A stretch of DNA of 64,000 bases, taken from NCBI RefSeq assembly GCF_003860405.1, contig NZ_CP034170.1, forward strand, positions 992,001 to 1,056,000, given 5' to 3'. This DNA is from Nakamurella antarctica (lineage in GTDB: Bacteria; Actinomycetota; Actinomycetes; Mycobacteriales; Nakamurellaceae). Position 1 is the first letter of the stretch, and every line of letters begins with the position of its first letter. This document shows positions 26,317 to 37,245 of the stretch, piece by piece. Position numbers and translations under genes: made by a program. The notes beneath the pieces were generated by a model, which was not told the origin of the DNA, did not search any database, and saw only the letters and a list, made by a program, of their open reading frames with translations.

Positions 26317-26483
26317 TGTCGTTCTCCGCCTGTTCTGGAATCGAGGAAAGTTGGCCCCCCGAATCTAGCCCTTTTGGCCAGCGGATGCAGGATGGACTCT
26401 CCCGTTGTGTCGCACTCGTCACCTTTGGCGCGGCCCGGGGTCAATCGAGACTGAAAAAGGTTCGCGCGTTTCGGGCGGGCTCA

Positions 26484-29400
26484 TCAGTGTCCGAAGGTGT
26501 TTCCCCGATCGGTGTTGCTCGCATACAGCTTGGAATAGGGACCACCAGCGGTCAAGAGATCCTGGTGACGGCCCATTTCCACGATCCGTCCGTGTTCCAT
26601 CACAATGATCCGTTGGGCCGCTGCGGCCGTGGTCATGCGATGAGCGACGACTATCGTCGTCCGGCCGCGGGATAGCCGGCTGGTCGCGTCGAGAACAGCC
26701 GCCTCGGCCGCGGGATCCAGCGATGCAGTGGCTTCATCCAGCAAGAGCACATCGGGGTCGACCAATTCGGCCCGAGCCAGCGCGATCAGTTGGCGCGCGC
26801 CAGCTGCCAGGTTGCGCCCGCCCTCTTCCACCTGGTGCAGGAAACCGTCACTGAGCCTAGCGATGACACTGATGGCGCCGACGGCACGAGCGGCAGCTTC
26901 GACTTCGGCATCCGGTGCGTCCGGCCGGCCGTAGGCAATATTGTCCCGGACCGTCCCGGCAAAGAGGTAGGTCTCCTGCGGCACCAACCCCAATCTGCGG
27001 CGGTAGCCGGAGAGCTCGAAGTCCTTGATGTCGATGCCATCCACTTCGATCGTGCCGGAAGAAGCGTCATAGAACCTGGCGATGAGCTTGACGAGGGTCG
27101 ATTTACCGGCGCCCGTCGTCCCCACGACGGCCACTGATTCTCCGGGCGCTATTCGCAGGTCGACGTCAATCAGTGCTGGGCTGGCTGCGGCGCCGTACTG
27201 GAAGCTGACCTTGGTGAGGTCGATCTCGCCGCGTAGTCCTGAAGCCGACACCGGCTGCGTACCGCTGGGGGTGCTGATGGGCGTCGCCAACAGATCACCA
27301 ATGCGGGCAAGGCCGACACTGGCCTGCTGGTAACCGTCAAAAACCTGCGACAGCTGCTGGATGGGGGAGAAGAAGGAATCCAAATACAGAACGAACGCCA
27401 CCAGGGTTCCGATGGTCAGTGCCCCGCCGACCACCCGCTCCGCACCCACCCACAAGACCAGCGCTGTGGAACCTTCTGCGAGGAATGCAATGAAGGGGAA
27501 GTACACCGAGATTGCAGTCTGGGCGCGCATTCTCGATCGCCGGTAATCATCGCTGCGGGCCGAGAAGGCCGCTGCGTTCGACTGAGACCTACCGAGAGAT
27601 TGGGCCACCCGCAGGCCAGCGACGTTCTCGGCCAGGTCAGCGTTGACGATGGAGACCTTTTCACGTGCATCGTTGTAGGCCCGAGAGGATATTCGCCGGA
27701 AGACAAAAGTCGCAAGAATGATGACGGGGATGGCGGCAAACGCCACGAGGGCGAGCTCAATGTCCAGAACGAGAAGCACGACGATGATGCCCCCGAAGGT
27801 CACCAGCGACACCACCGAGGTCGTCAGGCCAGTCTGTAGGAACGTTGACAGAGCATCGATGTCTGTCGTCATCCGGGTCATGATGCGGCCCGTCATCTGC
27901 CTTTCGTAGTAGTCGAGGCCAAGCCGCTGCAGGTGGGTGAAGGACCGCATCCGAAGTTGGTAGAGCACCGATTCGCCGGCTCTGCCCGCGGCGATAGCTT
28001 GAAGACGCTGAATGAAGAGGTCGGCGACGGTGACGGCCAAAGCGGCCAGCGATGCCCACCAAATGACGGAAAGCACCCCGCCCGCGACGCCGTTGTCGAC
28101 TCCGGTTCGGATCAGGATCGGCAACGCCAGACCGGCTAGGGCATCCAGGACGACGAGAGCAATAGCGACGAGCAGCAACGGCCGCACGCCGCGCAGCGCA
28201 CTTCCCAATCTGAACCGTGCGGCCGACTCGTCGACCACATCCACCGGAGGCGGGCTATCGAGGGCCGGAGGGAGTGCATCGACTTGAGCTAACAACTCCG
28301 GGGTGGCGGGCAGCCCGCCGAGAAAGCCTCCAGCGAAACCACCCGGGCCGCCGCGACCGCCGCCGCCCCGACCAACTGCGATCTGGTTCGCCGCTGAGGT
28401 TCTGGAAACAGAACCCGTCGGGACAGGATTACTTGTTATGGCTGCGGGCCAGAGAACGGCGTCGTCGACGGGAGTGGCCAGGTCAGTGTTATCTGTCGTT
28501 GAGGTCGTGCTCATCGCGCCTACCAGCGACCGATACAGAGCCGATCGATGGAGCAATTCGTGGTGGGTCCCGCTGTCAACGACTCGTCCGCGATCGACGA
28601 CGGCGATGCGATTCGCCAACGACAGTGTCGAGAGGCGATGCGCGATCAGCAGTGTCGTCCTGGTGGCAGTGACAGCGCGGAGTGTCGCGTGGATGGCGGC
28701 CTCGGTGGCGGGGTCGACGGCGCTAGTCGCATCATCCAAGAGGAGAACGCGTGGATCTGTCAACAGCGCTCGTGCGAGGGCCAGTCGCTGCCGTTGCCCG
28801 CCGGAGAGCGTGAGACCGCGTTCGCCTATTACGCTCTGGTACCCGTGCGGTAGTGCCTGAATGAACTCGTCGGCCTCTGCGCCGCGCGCCGCGGCCTCAA
28901 TTTCTGCCGCGGTGGCATCCGGCCGGCCGTAGGCAATATTGGCCGCCACCGTGTCGGAGAACAGGAATGCCTCCTCGAAGACCACGCCAACAGCGGCGCG
29001 CAGATCGCCGAGCAACAACGAGGCGACTGGGTGGCCGCCCACTTCCACTGCCCCGGACTGAACGTCATAAAAGCGTGGCAGCAACAGCGAAATGGTCGAC
29101 TTCCCCGACCCGGACGGGCCTACAAGGGCAACAGTTTCCCCCGGTGCGAGTTCAAGGCTAAAACCGTTGAGAACCTTTTCATCTGCTAGATAGCCGAACA
29201 CTGCGTCGTTAAGTCGCACGCCCAGCGGGCCGTCCGGCAAGGTTGCGGGATGTGCGGGATCGACGATGCCCGCCTTGGAGTCGATGACCTCGAAAACCCG
29301 CTCCACCCCAGCTCTGGCCTGCTGGGCAATGATGAGAAGCGAGGCAAACGAGCGGGTGGGTCCGACGATTTGCGCCAGGTATGCGGAAAATGCGGTGAAC

Positions 29401-30302
29401 GTGCCGAGGCTGATGCTGCCCTGATAGGCCAAGAAGCCCCCGAGTGCGAGCACCCCCACCTGGCCCACACCAGTGACCGCCTGCAGAGCCGGGCTGAATT
29501 TGGCGGCCAAGCGGATGCTGCGAAGCCGCTGCCGGTAGAGCTCGGATGCGGCTGCTCGGAGTCTGCCGATCTCTCGATCTTCTTGCCCGAATCCTTTGAC
29601 GACGCGGACCCCGGTGATGTCCTCCTCCACAATTTCGGCGACTTCGGCTGCCCGCTGCTGCGCAGCCCAGGTCGCGGGAAACACCGTTAATCGAGTGGCG
29701 CGAGTGAGTACCACCACCAAAGGCACGACGGCGAGCGCGACGAGCGTCAAAAGTGGGGAGAGGAACACCATGATGATGAGAGAGAAGACGAACAGGACTA
29801 CCTGCCCTGCGGTCAACGGAACCATCGAAAGCAGCCCTTGGACCAGTTGCAAGTCGGAGTTTGCGCGGGAGACCACTTGGCCTGTCCGGAGTCGGTCTTG
29901 CATCGCGCCGTCGAGCCGCTGCAGGGCAGCGAAAACAGCCGTCCGCAGATCGTGCTGGACGTTGAGGGAGAGCTTTCCGCCAGACCACCGCCGCAAGAAG
30001 GCGGCGCCGAACTGGACGCAGGCGAGGGCGACGAGCGCGGCGATCACCCAGCCCAGCGAGGCGGTGGAACCCGCACGGGCGTCATCGATGACGAACTTTG
30101 TCAGTAATGGCCCCAGCGCGCCGATCCCGATTCCGCCGAGTGCAGCGGAGCCCGCGAGCACGGTGATGGCGCGGTGCTGCCAGCAGGCCCGCCACAACCT
30201 GCGGATCCAACCGTGGTGTGTAGCAGGGGTCGAAGGGTCGGACTTCTGCAGAGAAGCAGGCACGGGGTTAGCCAAGGCAGTATCAGCAAGCACGTCCGAC
30301 AC
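26484..30302 (-). CDS. Fused ABC exporter, two membrane-ATPase halves in one chain
   Basis: 1272 residues: TMD1 (about 45-330), NBD1 (about 370-590), a Gly/Pro-rich linker with VGRGGGGRGGPGGFAGGF, TMD2 (about 700-985), NBD2 (about 1020-1260). NBD1: Walker A VGPSGSGKST, signature LTLSGGQRQR, Walker B VLLLDDATSAVD (Asp where the catalytic Glu should be). NBD2: Walker A VGTTGAGKST, signature NLAAGARQL, Walker B VLLLDEATASLD. NBD1 thus gives the good signature and NBD2 the good Glu: one active and one degenerate ATP site, as in heterodimeric exporters. The substrate is unknown (drug or lipid type). Confidence 0.92.
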   Translation of the reverse strand: MSDVLADTALANPVPASLQKSDPSTPATHHGWIRRLWRACWQHRAITVLAGSAALGGIGIGALGPLLTKFVIDDARAGSTASLGWVIAALVALACVQFGAAFLRRWSGGKLSLNVQHDLRTAVFAALQRLDGAMQDRLRTGQVVSRANSDLQLVQGLLSMVPLTAGQVVLFVFSLIIMVFLSPLLTLVALAVVPLVVVLTRATRLTVFPATWAAQQRAAEVAEIVEEDITGVRVVKGFGQEDREIGRLRAAASELYRQRLRSIRLAAKFSPALQAVTGVGQVGVLALGGFLAYQGSISLGTFTAFSAYLAQIVGPTRSFASLLIIAQQARAGVERVFEVIDSKAGIVDPAHPATLPDGPLGVRLNDAVFGYLADEKVLNGFSLELAPGETVALVGPSGSGKSTISLLLPRFYDVQSGAVEVGGHPVASLLLGDLRAAVGVVFEEAFLFSDTVAANIAYGRPDATAAEIEAAARGAEADEFIQALPHGYQSVIGERGLTLSGGQRQRLALARALLTDPRVLLLDDATSAVDPATEAAIHATLRAVTATRTTLLIAHRLSTLSLANRIAVVDRGRVVDSGTHHELLHRSALYRSLVGAMSTTSTTDNTDLATPVDDAVLWPAAITSNPVPTGSVSRTSAANQIAVGRGGGGRGGPGGFAGGFLGGLPATPELLAQVDALPPALDSPPPVDVVDESAARFRLGSALRGVRPLLLVAIALVVLDALAGLALPILIRTGVDNGVAGGVLSVIWWASLAALAVTVADLFIQRLQAIAAGRAGESVLYQLRMRSFTHLQRLGLDYYERQMTGRIMTRMTTDIDALSTFLQTGLTTSVVSLVTFGGIIVVLLVLDIELALVAFAAIPVIILATFVFRRISSRAYNDAREKVSIVNADLAENVAGLRVAQSLGRSQSNAAAFSARSDDYRRSRMRAQTAISVYFPFIAFLAEGSTALVLWVGAERVVGGALTIGTLVAFVLYLDSFFSPIQQLSQVFDGYQQASVGLARIGDLLATPISTPSGTQPVSASGLRGEIDLTKVSFQYGAAASPALIDVDLRIAPGESVAVVGTTGAGKSTLVKLIARFYDASSGTIEVDGIDIKDFELSGYRRRLGLVPQETYLFAGTVRDNIAYGRPDAPDAEVEAAARAVGAISVIARLSDGFLHQVEEGGRNLAAGARQLIALARAELVDPDVLLLDEATASLDPAAEAAVLDATSRLSRGRTTIVVAHRMTTAAAAQRIIVMEHGRIVEMGRHQDLLTAGGPYSKLYASNTDRGNTFGH

Positions 30303-30417
30303 TGTAGGCCGGTGGGCCGACAGTTGCCGAGCGGTTGTCTACCCTGAAGGCGAAGCTGCGGCGGACCATTCGCGGCGTATGCACGCGTGAGCATATGCCC
30401 TACGGCGCACTAAGAAG

Positions 30418-31994
30418 GTGAGCAAACCGGTGGCCGGACATGATGTCGTAGTGGTGGGTGGTGGTCACAATGGCTTGGTGGCAGCCATTCTGGCAGCGAG
30501 CGGCGGGCAGTCGGTCCTGTTGCTGGAACGTAGTCCGCATCTGGGCGGGGCGACGCTCGGGGAGCCCGTCTTCGCCGGCCGGCCGACCCGGCTGAGCCGC
30601 TACTCCTACCTGGTGTCGTTATTCCCGGACGACCTCGCCGCCGAACTCGGCATCGCACTGCCCCTGGCTTCACGAATCACCTCCTCCTACACCCCGACGG
30701 TGCGTGACGGCCACGCGAGTGGGCTGCTGGTGGAGCGCTCACCGGGTGCGGCTACCGAGGCATCGTTTGCAGCATTGACCGGCGGCGCCAGCGAGTTCAG
30801 GGCGTGGCAGCAGCTCTACGGCGAACTCGCTGCGATGGCGGCGGCCCTCGCCCCGCACCTTCGCGGCCCGATGCTCCGTAGGACGCAAGTGCAAAAACGA
30901 GTAATAGGCGCTGCGGGACAACAACTATGGACCGATCTTTTCGAGCAGCCATTGTCGGAAATGCTGTTGCGCAGGTTTGCCGACGACACGGTGCGGGGGA
31001 TAGTTGCCACCGATGCACTGATCGGCACTTTCACGTCGCTGACGGACGAATCCCTCCTCGCAAACCGGTGCTTTCTCTACCACTTGATTGGTCGCGGAAC
31101 GGGAGAGTGGCAGGTGCCGATCGGCGGAATGGGCGCACTCAGCGACGCATTATGGGAGCGCGCGCGGGCGGTGGGGGTGCAGATCCGCACTAATTTCTCG
31201 GTGGATGCGGTCACGGAGACTGCGGAAGGCGTCGTCGTCACCGGCGAAACGGTCCGCGGTGGCCGGCTGAACTTTCCCGCCGCGTACCTGCTGGCTGCTG
31301 TTGCGCCAGTGGTACTGGACGGTTGGCGCGGCGTTGACTCTGTCAAGCCTGTCGGCTCCCAGCTCAAGGTCAACATGTTGCTGGATCGGTTGCCCCAGTT
31401 GGCCTCCGGTATTGATCCCGCTATCGCCTTCGCTGGGACCATGCATTTGGAGGAGGGCTACGAGCAGCTGGAACAGGCCTACCGGGCCAGCGCCGCGGGA
31501 GAGGTCGGCGAACACCTGCCGTCGGAGGTTTACTGCCACTCGCTCAGCGACACTTCGATCCTCAACGGCGAGAGGGCCCACACGCTCACCCTTTTCGGTC
31601 TGCACACCCCCCGTCGTTGTTCGAAACAGACCCGGCGGGGGCCGCTGGTGAGGTGACAGCTGCCGCGCTCGCGGGATTGCAGCGGCACCTCGCCGAACCG
31701 CTGGCAGATTGTTTGGCCCGGGACGAGACGGGTTTGCTGTGCGTGGATGTTGCGACCCCACTCGACCTGGAAAAATCGTTGAACATGCCGGGCGGCAACA
31801 TCTTTCACGGCGACCTGTCCTGGCCATTCCTCGATGACGACGAAGAGGCGTTCGCTCCGGCGCAGCAGCAGGGTGTTGCTGTCGAAGGGAGTAGTCGAAT
31901 CCTGTTGGCGGGAGCGGGATCTCGGCGTGGGGGTGGAGTTTCCGGGCTTGGTGGAGCCGCGGCGGTTGCGGCACTGAAAGCGATGGTGGAGTAG
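30418..31994 (+). CDS. FAD-dependent oxidoreductase, phytoene-desaturase-like, with a frameshift
   Basis: The first frame (30418-31656) has the dinucleotide-binding N-terminus HDVVVVGGGHNGLVAAILAA, LLLERSPHLGGATL and the core PIGGMGALSDALWERARAVG. At the C6 run 31607-31612 one base is missing. The other frame continues SLFETDPAGAAGEV to NMPGGNIFHGDLSWPF, and ends RILLAGAGSRRGGGVSGLGG, the usual C-terminal FAD block, at 31994. The rejoined protein has about 525 residues, the normal size. It may begin at GTG 30430 (AAGGTGAG eight bases upstream). The family includes carotenoid desaturases and many unassigned oxidoreductases, so the substrate is unknown. Confidence 0.8.
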
Positions 31995-32201
31995 ACGCTA
32001 GGTTCCTCAAATAGTGCACTGCCGCACTCGTTGATGGTTCGCGAAGGATCTGCAGGCAGATGCACGCTCAAGCGCATATCGGCCCGAGCGCAGAAGAATG
32101 GAGCGTCCCACCATCCATGTTCGAAGGCCCGCCGGGGGATGGGGTTACAGCCGAATAGGAGATGAACATCTCGCCCTGTCCTTTCCTCGATGCTTGACGG
32201 G
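31995..32201. other. Spacer DNA between FAD oxidoreductase and CRISPR trailer
   Basis: No gene. A possible fossil repeat ends in GATGAACAT at 32161-32169, about one unit before the first countable repeat, but most of it no longer matches. Confidence 0.4.
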
Positions 32202-35200
32202 GTATCACTCCTGCGTGTGCAGGGAACATACGTCGATCACCGCGGCAGCGGACGAGCAAGAGGGATCACCCCCACGTGTGCGGTGAACATTCGGTGGTGA
32301 CACCGAATTGGCCTGTCCAGCGGGGATCACCCCTGCGTGTGCGGTGAAGATTTACCGGAGTCGGCACCGTCGGGACTACCGGCAGGATCAGCCCCGCGTG
32401 TGCGGGGAACACGCAGGCACGGACGACGGCCTCAAAGAGGGCCCGGGATCACCCCCGCGTGTGCGGGGAACACAGGGCGACGTCGGCGGACTTGGCGGCG
32501 TCGTCGGGATCACCCCGGCGTGTGCGGGGAACGCTGGAGTTTCACATTCCGGCGCTGACTGTAGGCGGGATCACCCCTGCGTGTGCGGGGAACGCGAGCT
32601 GGCAGGGCCAGCCGCTCAGGCCGAAACGGGATCACTCCCGCGTGTGCGGGGAACGCGAGCTGGCAGGGCCAGCCGCTCAGGCCGAAACGGGATCACCCCG
32701 CGTGTGCGGGGAACATGATCATCGGGACGGGAAGTTTGTGGACTACACAGGATCACCCCCGCGTGTGCGGGGAACATTTGGGCGCCGCCGGGGTGGCCCC
32801 GGTGTGGGTAGGATCACCCCCGCGTGTGCGGGGAACATGCGGCCGACTGCCTGAGTAGCACCACTCCGCAGGGATCACCCCCGCGTGTGCGGGGAACATG
32901 ATGACACCCCGCCCGGATTCGGCGCTGGCCCGGGAGCACCCCCGCGTGTGCGGGGAACATCACGAGGGCCACCGGGAAGGTCCGCAACCGGGGGATCACC
33001 CCGCGTGTGCGGGGAACATTGTGCGGGGAACATGGTGGGGGTGTCAGCTTCGGTGAGGATCCGCAGGGATCACCCCCGCGTGTGCGGGGAACATGCCCGC
33101 AACCGTTCCAGCTCCAAAGCACTGTCGGGATCACCCCCGCGTGTGCGGGGAACATCACGGACCCGTTGGCAACGATTGTCGCTGACGGGGATCACCCCCG
33201 CGTGTGCAGGGAACATGCATTACCTGCCTGCCGCACCTGCTCCCGTTTGGGATCACCCCCGCGTGTGCGGGGAACATTCCTGGTATTGAGTTGAGAAAGA
33301 GCGGCGAGCGGGATCACCCCCGCGTGTGCGGGGAACATCGCCAGCTCTAGGGCTGCGACGACGTGGCCTCGGGATCACCCCCGCGTGTGCGGGGAACATC
33401 ACTCCGCAGACTCGCGGGTCGGGCCAAACGTGGGATCACCCCCGCGTGTGCGGGGAACATTAAGTCCATCTCTGGGCTGGCCGAGGGTGTCGAGGGATCA
33501 CCCCCGCGTGTACGGGGAACATTCGGTTAGTCAGTCGTCTGAGCTGCCGCCGCAGGGATCACCCCCGCGTGTACGGGGAACATGGTTTCCTTCGCTTCGG
33601 TCTTTCCGTCGCGGCAGGATCACCCCCGCGTGTGCGGGGAACATGACGTCCACCCCGGCATGTTCGCTGTAGCCGTTGGGATCACCCCCGCGTGTGCGGG
33701 GAACATGGCGGACCGGGCCAGGACTCGGCGAAGATGCTGGGATCACCCCCGCGTGTGCGGGGAACATCGGCGGCTTTCGCTGCGGGATGCTTCGATGGGG
33801 GGACAACCCCCGCGTGTGCGGGGAACATGGCAACGTCAGGGCACCGGGCGAGTAGGCACTGGGATCACCCCCGCGTGTGCGGGGAACATGCGAACTCAGC
33901 GGCGCCAAGGAAACGGTTTGTGGGATCACCCCCGCGTGTGCGGGGAACATCGGCGCACCACCCGCGACATGGGTGGGGCGCCGGGATCACCCCCGCGTGT
34001 GCGGGGAACATCCCTTGCCCAGAGATGCAGCGATGGCGGTCGAGGGATCACCCCCGCGTGTGCGGGGAACATTTCGCGGGCCATGAGTTCATCCATCCAA
34101 TCTGGGGATCACCCCCGCGTGTGCGGGGAACATCGGGTTGCCTGGGAGATCCGCGACAGGCGAGCGGGATCACCCCCGCGTGTGCGGGGAACATACATCG
34201 GCCCCCGACTTGGAGGTACGTGATGGGGGATCACCCCCGCGTGTGCGGGGAACATGACTCCCCGTCGAAGTGGGGCCGCGTTTTTGTGTGGATCACCCCC
34301 GCGTGTGCGGGGAACATAGGCCAACCTGTTCCACGGCGACCACACAACCGGGATCACCCCCGCGTGTGCGGGGAACATAACAAGTTCGGGCAGCCGGTCG
34401 ATCTGGGCGAGGGATCACCCCCGCGTGTGCGGGGAACATAGACCCGACACGCCGCCCGCGCCGTAAGTGCGGGGATCACCCCCGCGTGTGCGGGGAACAT
34501 TGTTTCCCTCGTCGTTAGGTGGTTGTCATGATGGGATCACCCCCGCGTGTGCGGGGAACATTCGTTAGGTTGCGCTGCAACGGTTTAGCCGGCGGGATCA
34601 CCCCCGCGTGTGCGGGGAACATGCGGGGCCACCCTCCGGTGTAGAGGGGTCAGGGGGATCACCCCCGCGTGTGCGGGGAACATGGCGTCGGGGACTGACC
34701 GGGCCAACCGATCGAGGGATCACCCCCGCGTGTGCGGGGAACATGAGCCGGTTGAGTTTGGCGAGATTGCTTTCTGCGGATCACCCCCGCGTGTGCGGGG
34801 AACATCGCAACCTCGGAGACGGCCTCTTCGATGTGGTGGGATCACCCCCGCGTGTGCGGGGAACATCCCTACGCCATCTTCATGCAGATGGTCCAACAGG
34901 GATCACCCCCGCGTGTGCGGGGAACATTATCGGCCAACAGGTCCGGCTGGACCGACCGAGGGATCACCCCCGCGTGTGCGGGGAACATCCCAACGACGTA
35001 TTCGACGCCAACGGCAACCAGGGATCACCCCCGCGTGTGCGGGGAACATGGTAGATGGTGAGTGTCTGCTCAGACTGAAGCGGGATCACCCCCGCGTGTG
35101 CGGGGAACATCGGCTGGCGGCACGTGTAGCCGAGAACGTCGCGGGATCACCCCCGCGTGTGCGGGGAACATAAGGCCATCTCGTCGTCGTGCGGCAGCTT

Positions 35201-36577
35201 GTAGGGATCACCCCCGCGTGTGCGGGGAACATATCCCGTTGTCCTGGTAGGCGCAACCTCCTTTGGGATCACCCCCGCGTGTGCGGGGAACATTGAAATG
35301 AGTTCACCACCGACCACCAACACCTGGGATCACCCCCGCGTTTGCGGGGAACATGAGTTCTTTCACCGTCACCGACCCGAACGTGCCGGGATCACCCCCG
35401 CGTGTGCGGGGAACATGATGGTGGTTGTCGTCCGGAGAGTTTGGGGGAGGGATCACCCCCGCGTGTGCGGGGAACATTGATCGGCTCTGCGGAAGGGCTG
35501 TTCCAGCGCAGGGATCACCCCCGCGTGTGCGGGGAACATCAACAGGTGGCGCTTCCCGGAGAACGTCGAGAGGGATCACCCCCGCGTGTGCGGGGAACAT
35601 GGATCAATAGATGCGACCATGCGATCCCCGAGGGGATCACCCCCGCGTGTGCGGGGAACATCGACCATCGTCGCGGCTCCAACGGCGAGCGTGGGGATCA
35701 CCCCCGCGTGTGCGGGGAACATCCTGTGCGATGTAGGTTGCCTTGCGTTCCACCGGGATCACCCCCGCGTGTGCGGGGAACATTTGACCCGCGAGACTAC
35801 GAGACTCCGGAAGCGGGGATCACCCCCGCGTGTGCGGGGAACATTGCGGTGTGGGCACGCCGGATAGGCCGGCGACGGGATCACCCCCGCGTGTGCGGGG
35901 AACATTCGCTATCCGTGGTGATGGGCGTCGTGCTTTTGGGATCACCCCCGCGTGTGCGGGGAACATACTTGCTGCGCCGCGTCGAGGCGGCCGTCGCCGG
36001 GATCACCCCCGCGTGTGCGGGGAACATCCAACCTTGAACCGGGCACCCTGCCACGGGGCGGGATCACCCCCGCGTGTGCGGGGAACATCAGCGGGTGTCC
36101 GCTGATGTGTTGCAGAACGGTGGGATCACCCCCGCGTGTGCGGGGAACATGCGCCCCGCCGCCATCGACTGGCTCAGGTGAAGGGATCACCCCCGCGTGT
36201 GCGGGGAACATACAGGGACCGACACCACCGGGTCCGGGACCGAGGGATCACCCCCGCGTGTGCGGGGAACATTGGGCCGCGATGGTGTTGCGTTGACTGT
36301 GGAGGGGATCACCCCCGCGTGTGCGGGGAACATGCATCTACGAACCCCGAGTCCTCTTCGAAGTTGGGATCACCCCCGCGTGTGCGGGGAACATGTGGGC
36401 CTGGCTCCGAGGTTGTTGACGTAGTTGGGATCACCCCCGCGTGTGCGGGGAACATCGTTCGTCGCGTACACCGATCTCGTCTGATTCGGGATCACCCCCG
36501 CGTGTGCGGGGAACATCATTCCGCAGACTCGCGGGTCGGCCCGAAGGTGGGATCACCCCCGCGTGTGCGGGGAACAT
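32202..36577 (-). CRISPR. Type I-E CRISPR array, 72 repeats and 71 spacers
   Basis: The 28-base repeat reads GGATCACCCCC GCGTGTGC GGGGAACAT on the plus strand. On the minus strand it opens ATGTTCCCCGC, matching the sense form of type I-E repeats, with a CCCCGC/GCGGGG stem. I counted 72 repeats by their 3' ends, from 32229 to 36577. The period is 61 (sometimes 62), so spacers are 33-34. Repeats on the left (32.2-33.2 kb) carry many substitutions and the right end is uniform, so the leader side is right, beside cas6e. crRNA is therefore read on the minus strand. Oddities: one 14-base partial repeat at 33020-33033 and a doubled spacer. Confidence 0.98.
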
Positions 36578-36621
36578 GCTTCCTGATCTGCAAAGATACC
36601 AGCCCTAGTGTAGTTTTAGCA
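36578..36621 (-). promoter_or_regulatory. Very short leader position between cas6e and the first repeat
   Basis: Only 44 bp lie between the cas6e stop and the leader-side repeat. There is no room for cas1, cas2 or a normal leader, and no clear promoter. The first 33 bases next to the repeat have spacer size, so this may be a deletion scar ending in an old spacer. Confidence 0.5.
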
Positions 36622-37245
36622 TCACTTTTGGATGGTGAGAAGGCCAGCCCCAAAAGCTTTTGCTCGGCCCACGCCGTTTGTCACAAAGTCAGCCAGTGCT
36701 TCCCTCTTTGTGACCGTGGCGATGCCCGTGATGCTGGAAATTACCAGCGCCCCGGACATTGCCGAGGTGGTGATCTTGATGTCTTCAAGTTTGGCGTCCT
36801 GTACCCACAGGGCTGGCGCTAACTTCTTCCTCGCCCATTCCACCGGATCGGCTGCCGGGGTTCGGAAGTTGGACCGGGACTTGCTGATGACCGCGTTGAC
36901 CGCAATCTGGAAAGTGACCTCCGATCCGACATCGGCTACCAGGCCGCCGTCGGTGATCACTGCCGCACCTGATGGCAGGTTGATCGGCTTCACCTTCGAC
37001 TGCACCAACACAACGCCGCGAGCACCTGGTCCGCTGCGAAATAAGATCCCAGCCTCGGCGCGACGGGTGCTCGGGTCACCTTCGAACTGGCCGAACAGAC
37101 CCATGACGGTGCGGTGATCAGCTCCGTGATCCCGCCCCCAGTTCATGCCCTGGGTGATCGGGATGGCTGCCAGGAATAAACCCAGGTTTTCCTGAACTAT
37201 TGATGCCTGTTCGGTGTTCAGCGACTCAATCGTGGCGATACCCAT
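36622..37245 (-). CDS. cas6e: Cas6e, crRNA-processing endoribonuclease
   Basis: Cuts each repeat of the pre-crRNA and stays bound to the 3' hairpin in Cascade. 207 residues. The N-terminal NWGRDHGADHRTVMGLFGQF carries the HRxxxxLF-type block with the general-base histidine. The C-terminal glycine-rich RNA-binding loop is GVGRAKAFGAGLLTIQ. ATG 37245 has AAGGAG seven bases upstream and lies 28 bp inside cas5e. It is the last cas gene. The array starts 44 bp later on the same strand, so array and operon may share a transcript. Confidence 0.95.
   Translation of the reverse strand: MGIATIESLNTEQASIVQENLGLFLAAIPITQGMNWGRDHGADHRTVMGLFGQFEGDPSTRRAEAGILFRSGPGARGVVLVQSKVKPINLPSGAAVITDGGLVADVGSEVTFQIAVNAVISKSRSNFRTPAADPVEWARKKLAPALWVQDAKLEDIKITTSAMSGALVISSITGIATVTKREALADFVTNGVGRAKAFGAGLLTIQK

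Noticed and set aside
30418-31994. Carotenoid synthesis gene supplying the rhodopsin
   Set aside because: The FAD oxidoreductase is phytoene-desaturase-like only at superfamily level, stands alone, and is 30 kb from the rhodopsin gene.
36578-36621. Search for cas1, cas2 or a normal A/T-rich leader next to the array
   Set aside because: Only 44 bp are available, and no coding similarity to Cas1 or Cas2 is seen here or in the flanks.
32308-36822. Many overlapping open frames of 60-250 codons through the CRISPR array, rich in GSPPRVRGT, DHPRVCGEH and ITPACAGN
   Set aside because: They are translations of the 28-base repeat in three frames. The periodic peptide follows the 61-base unit and has no biological meaning as protein.
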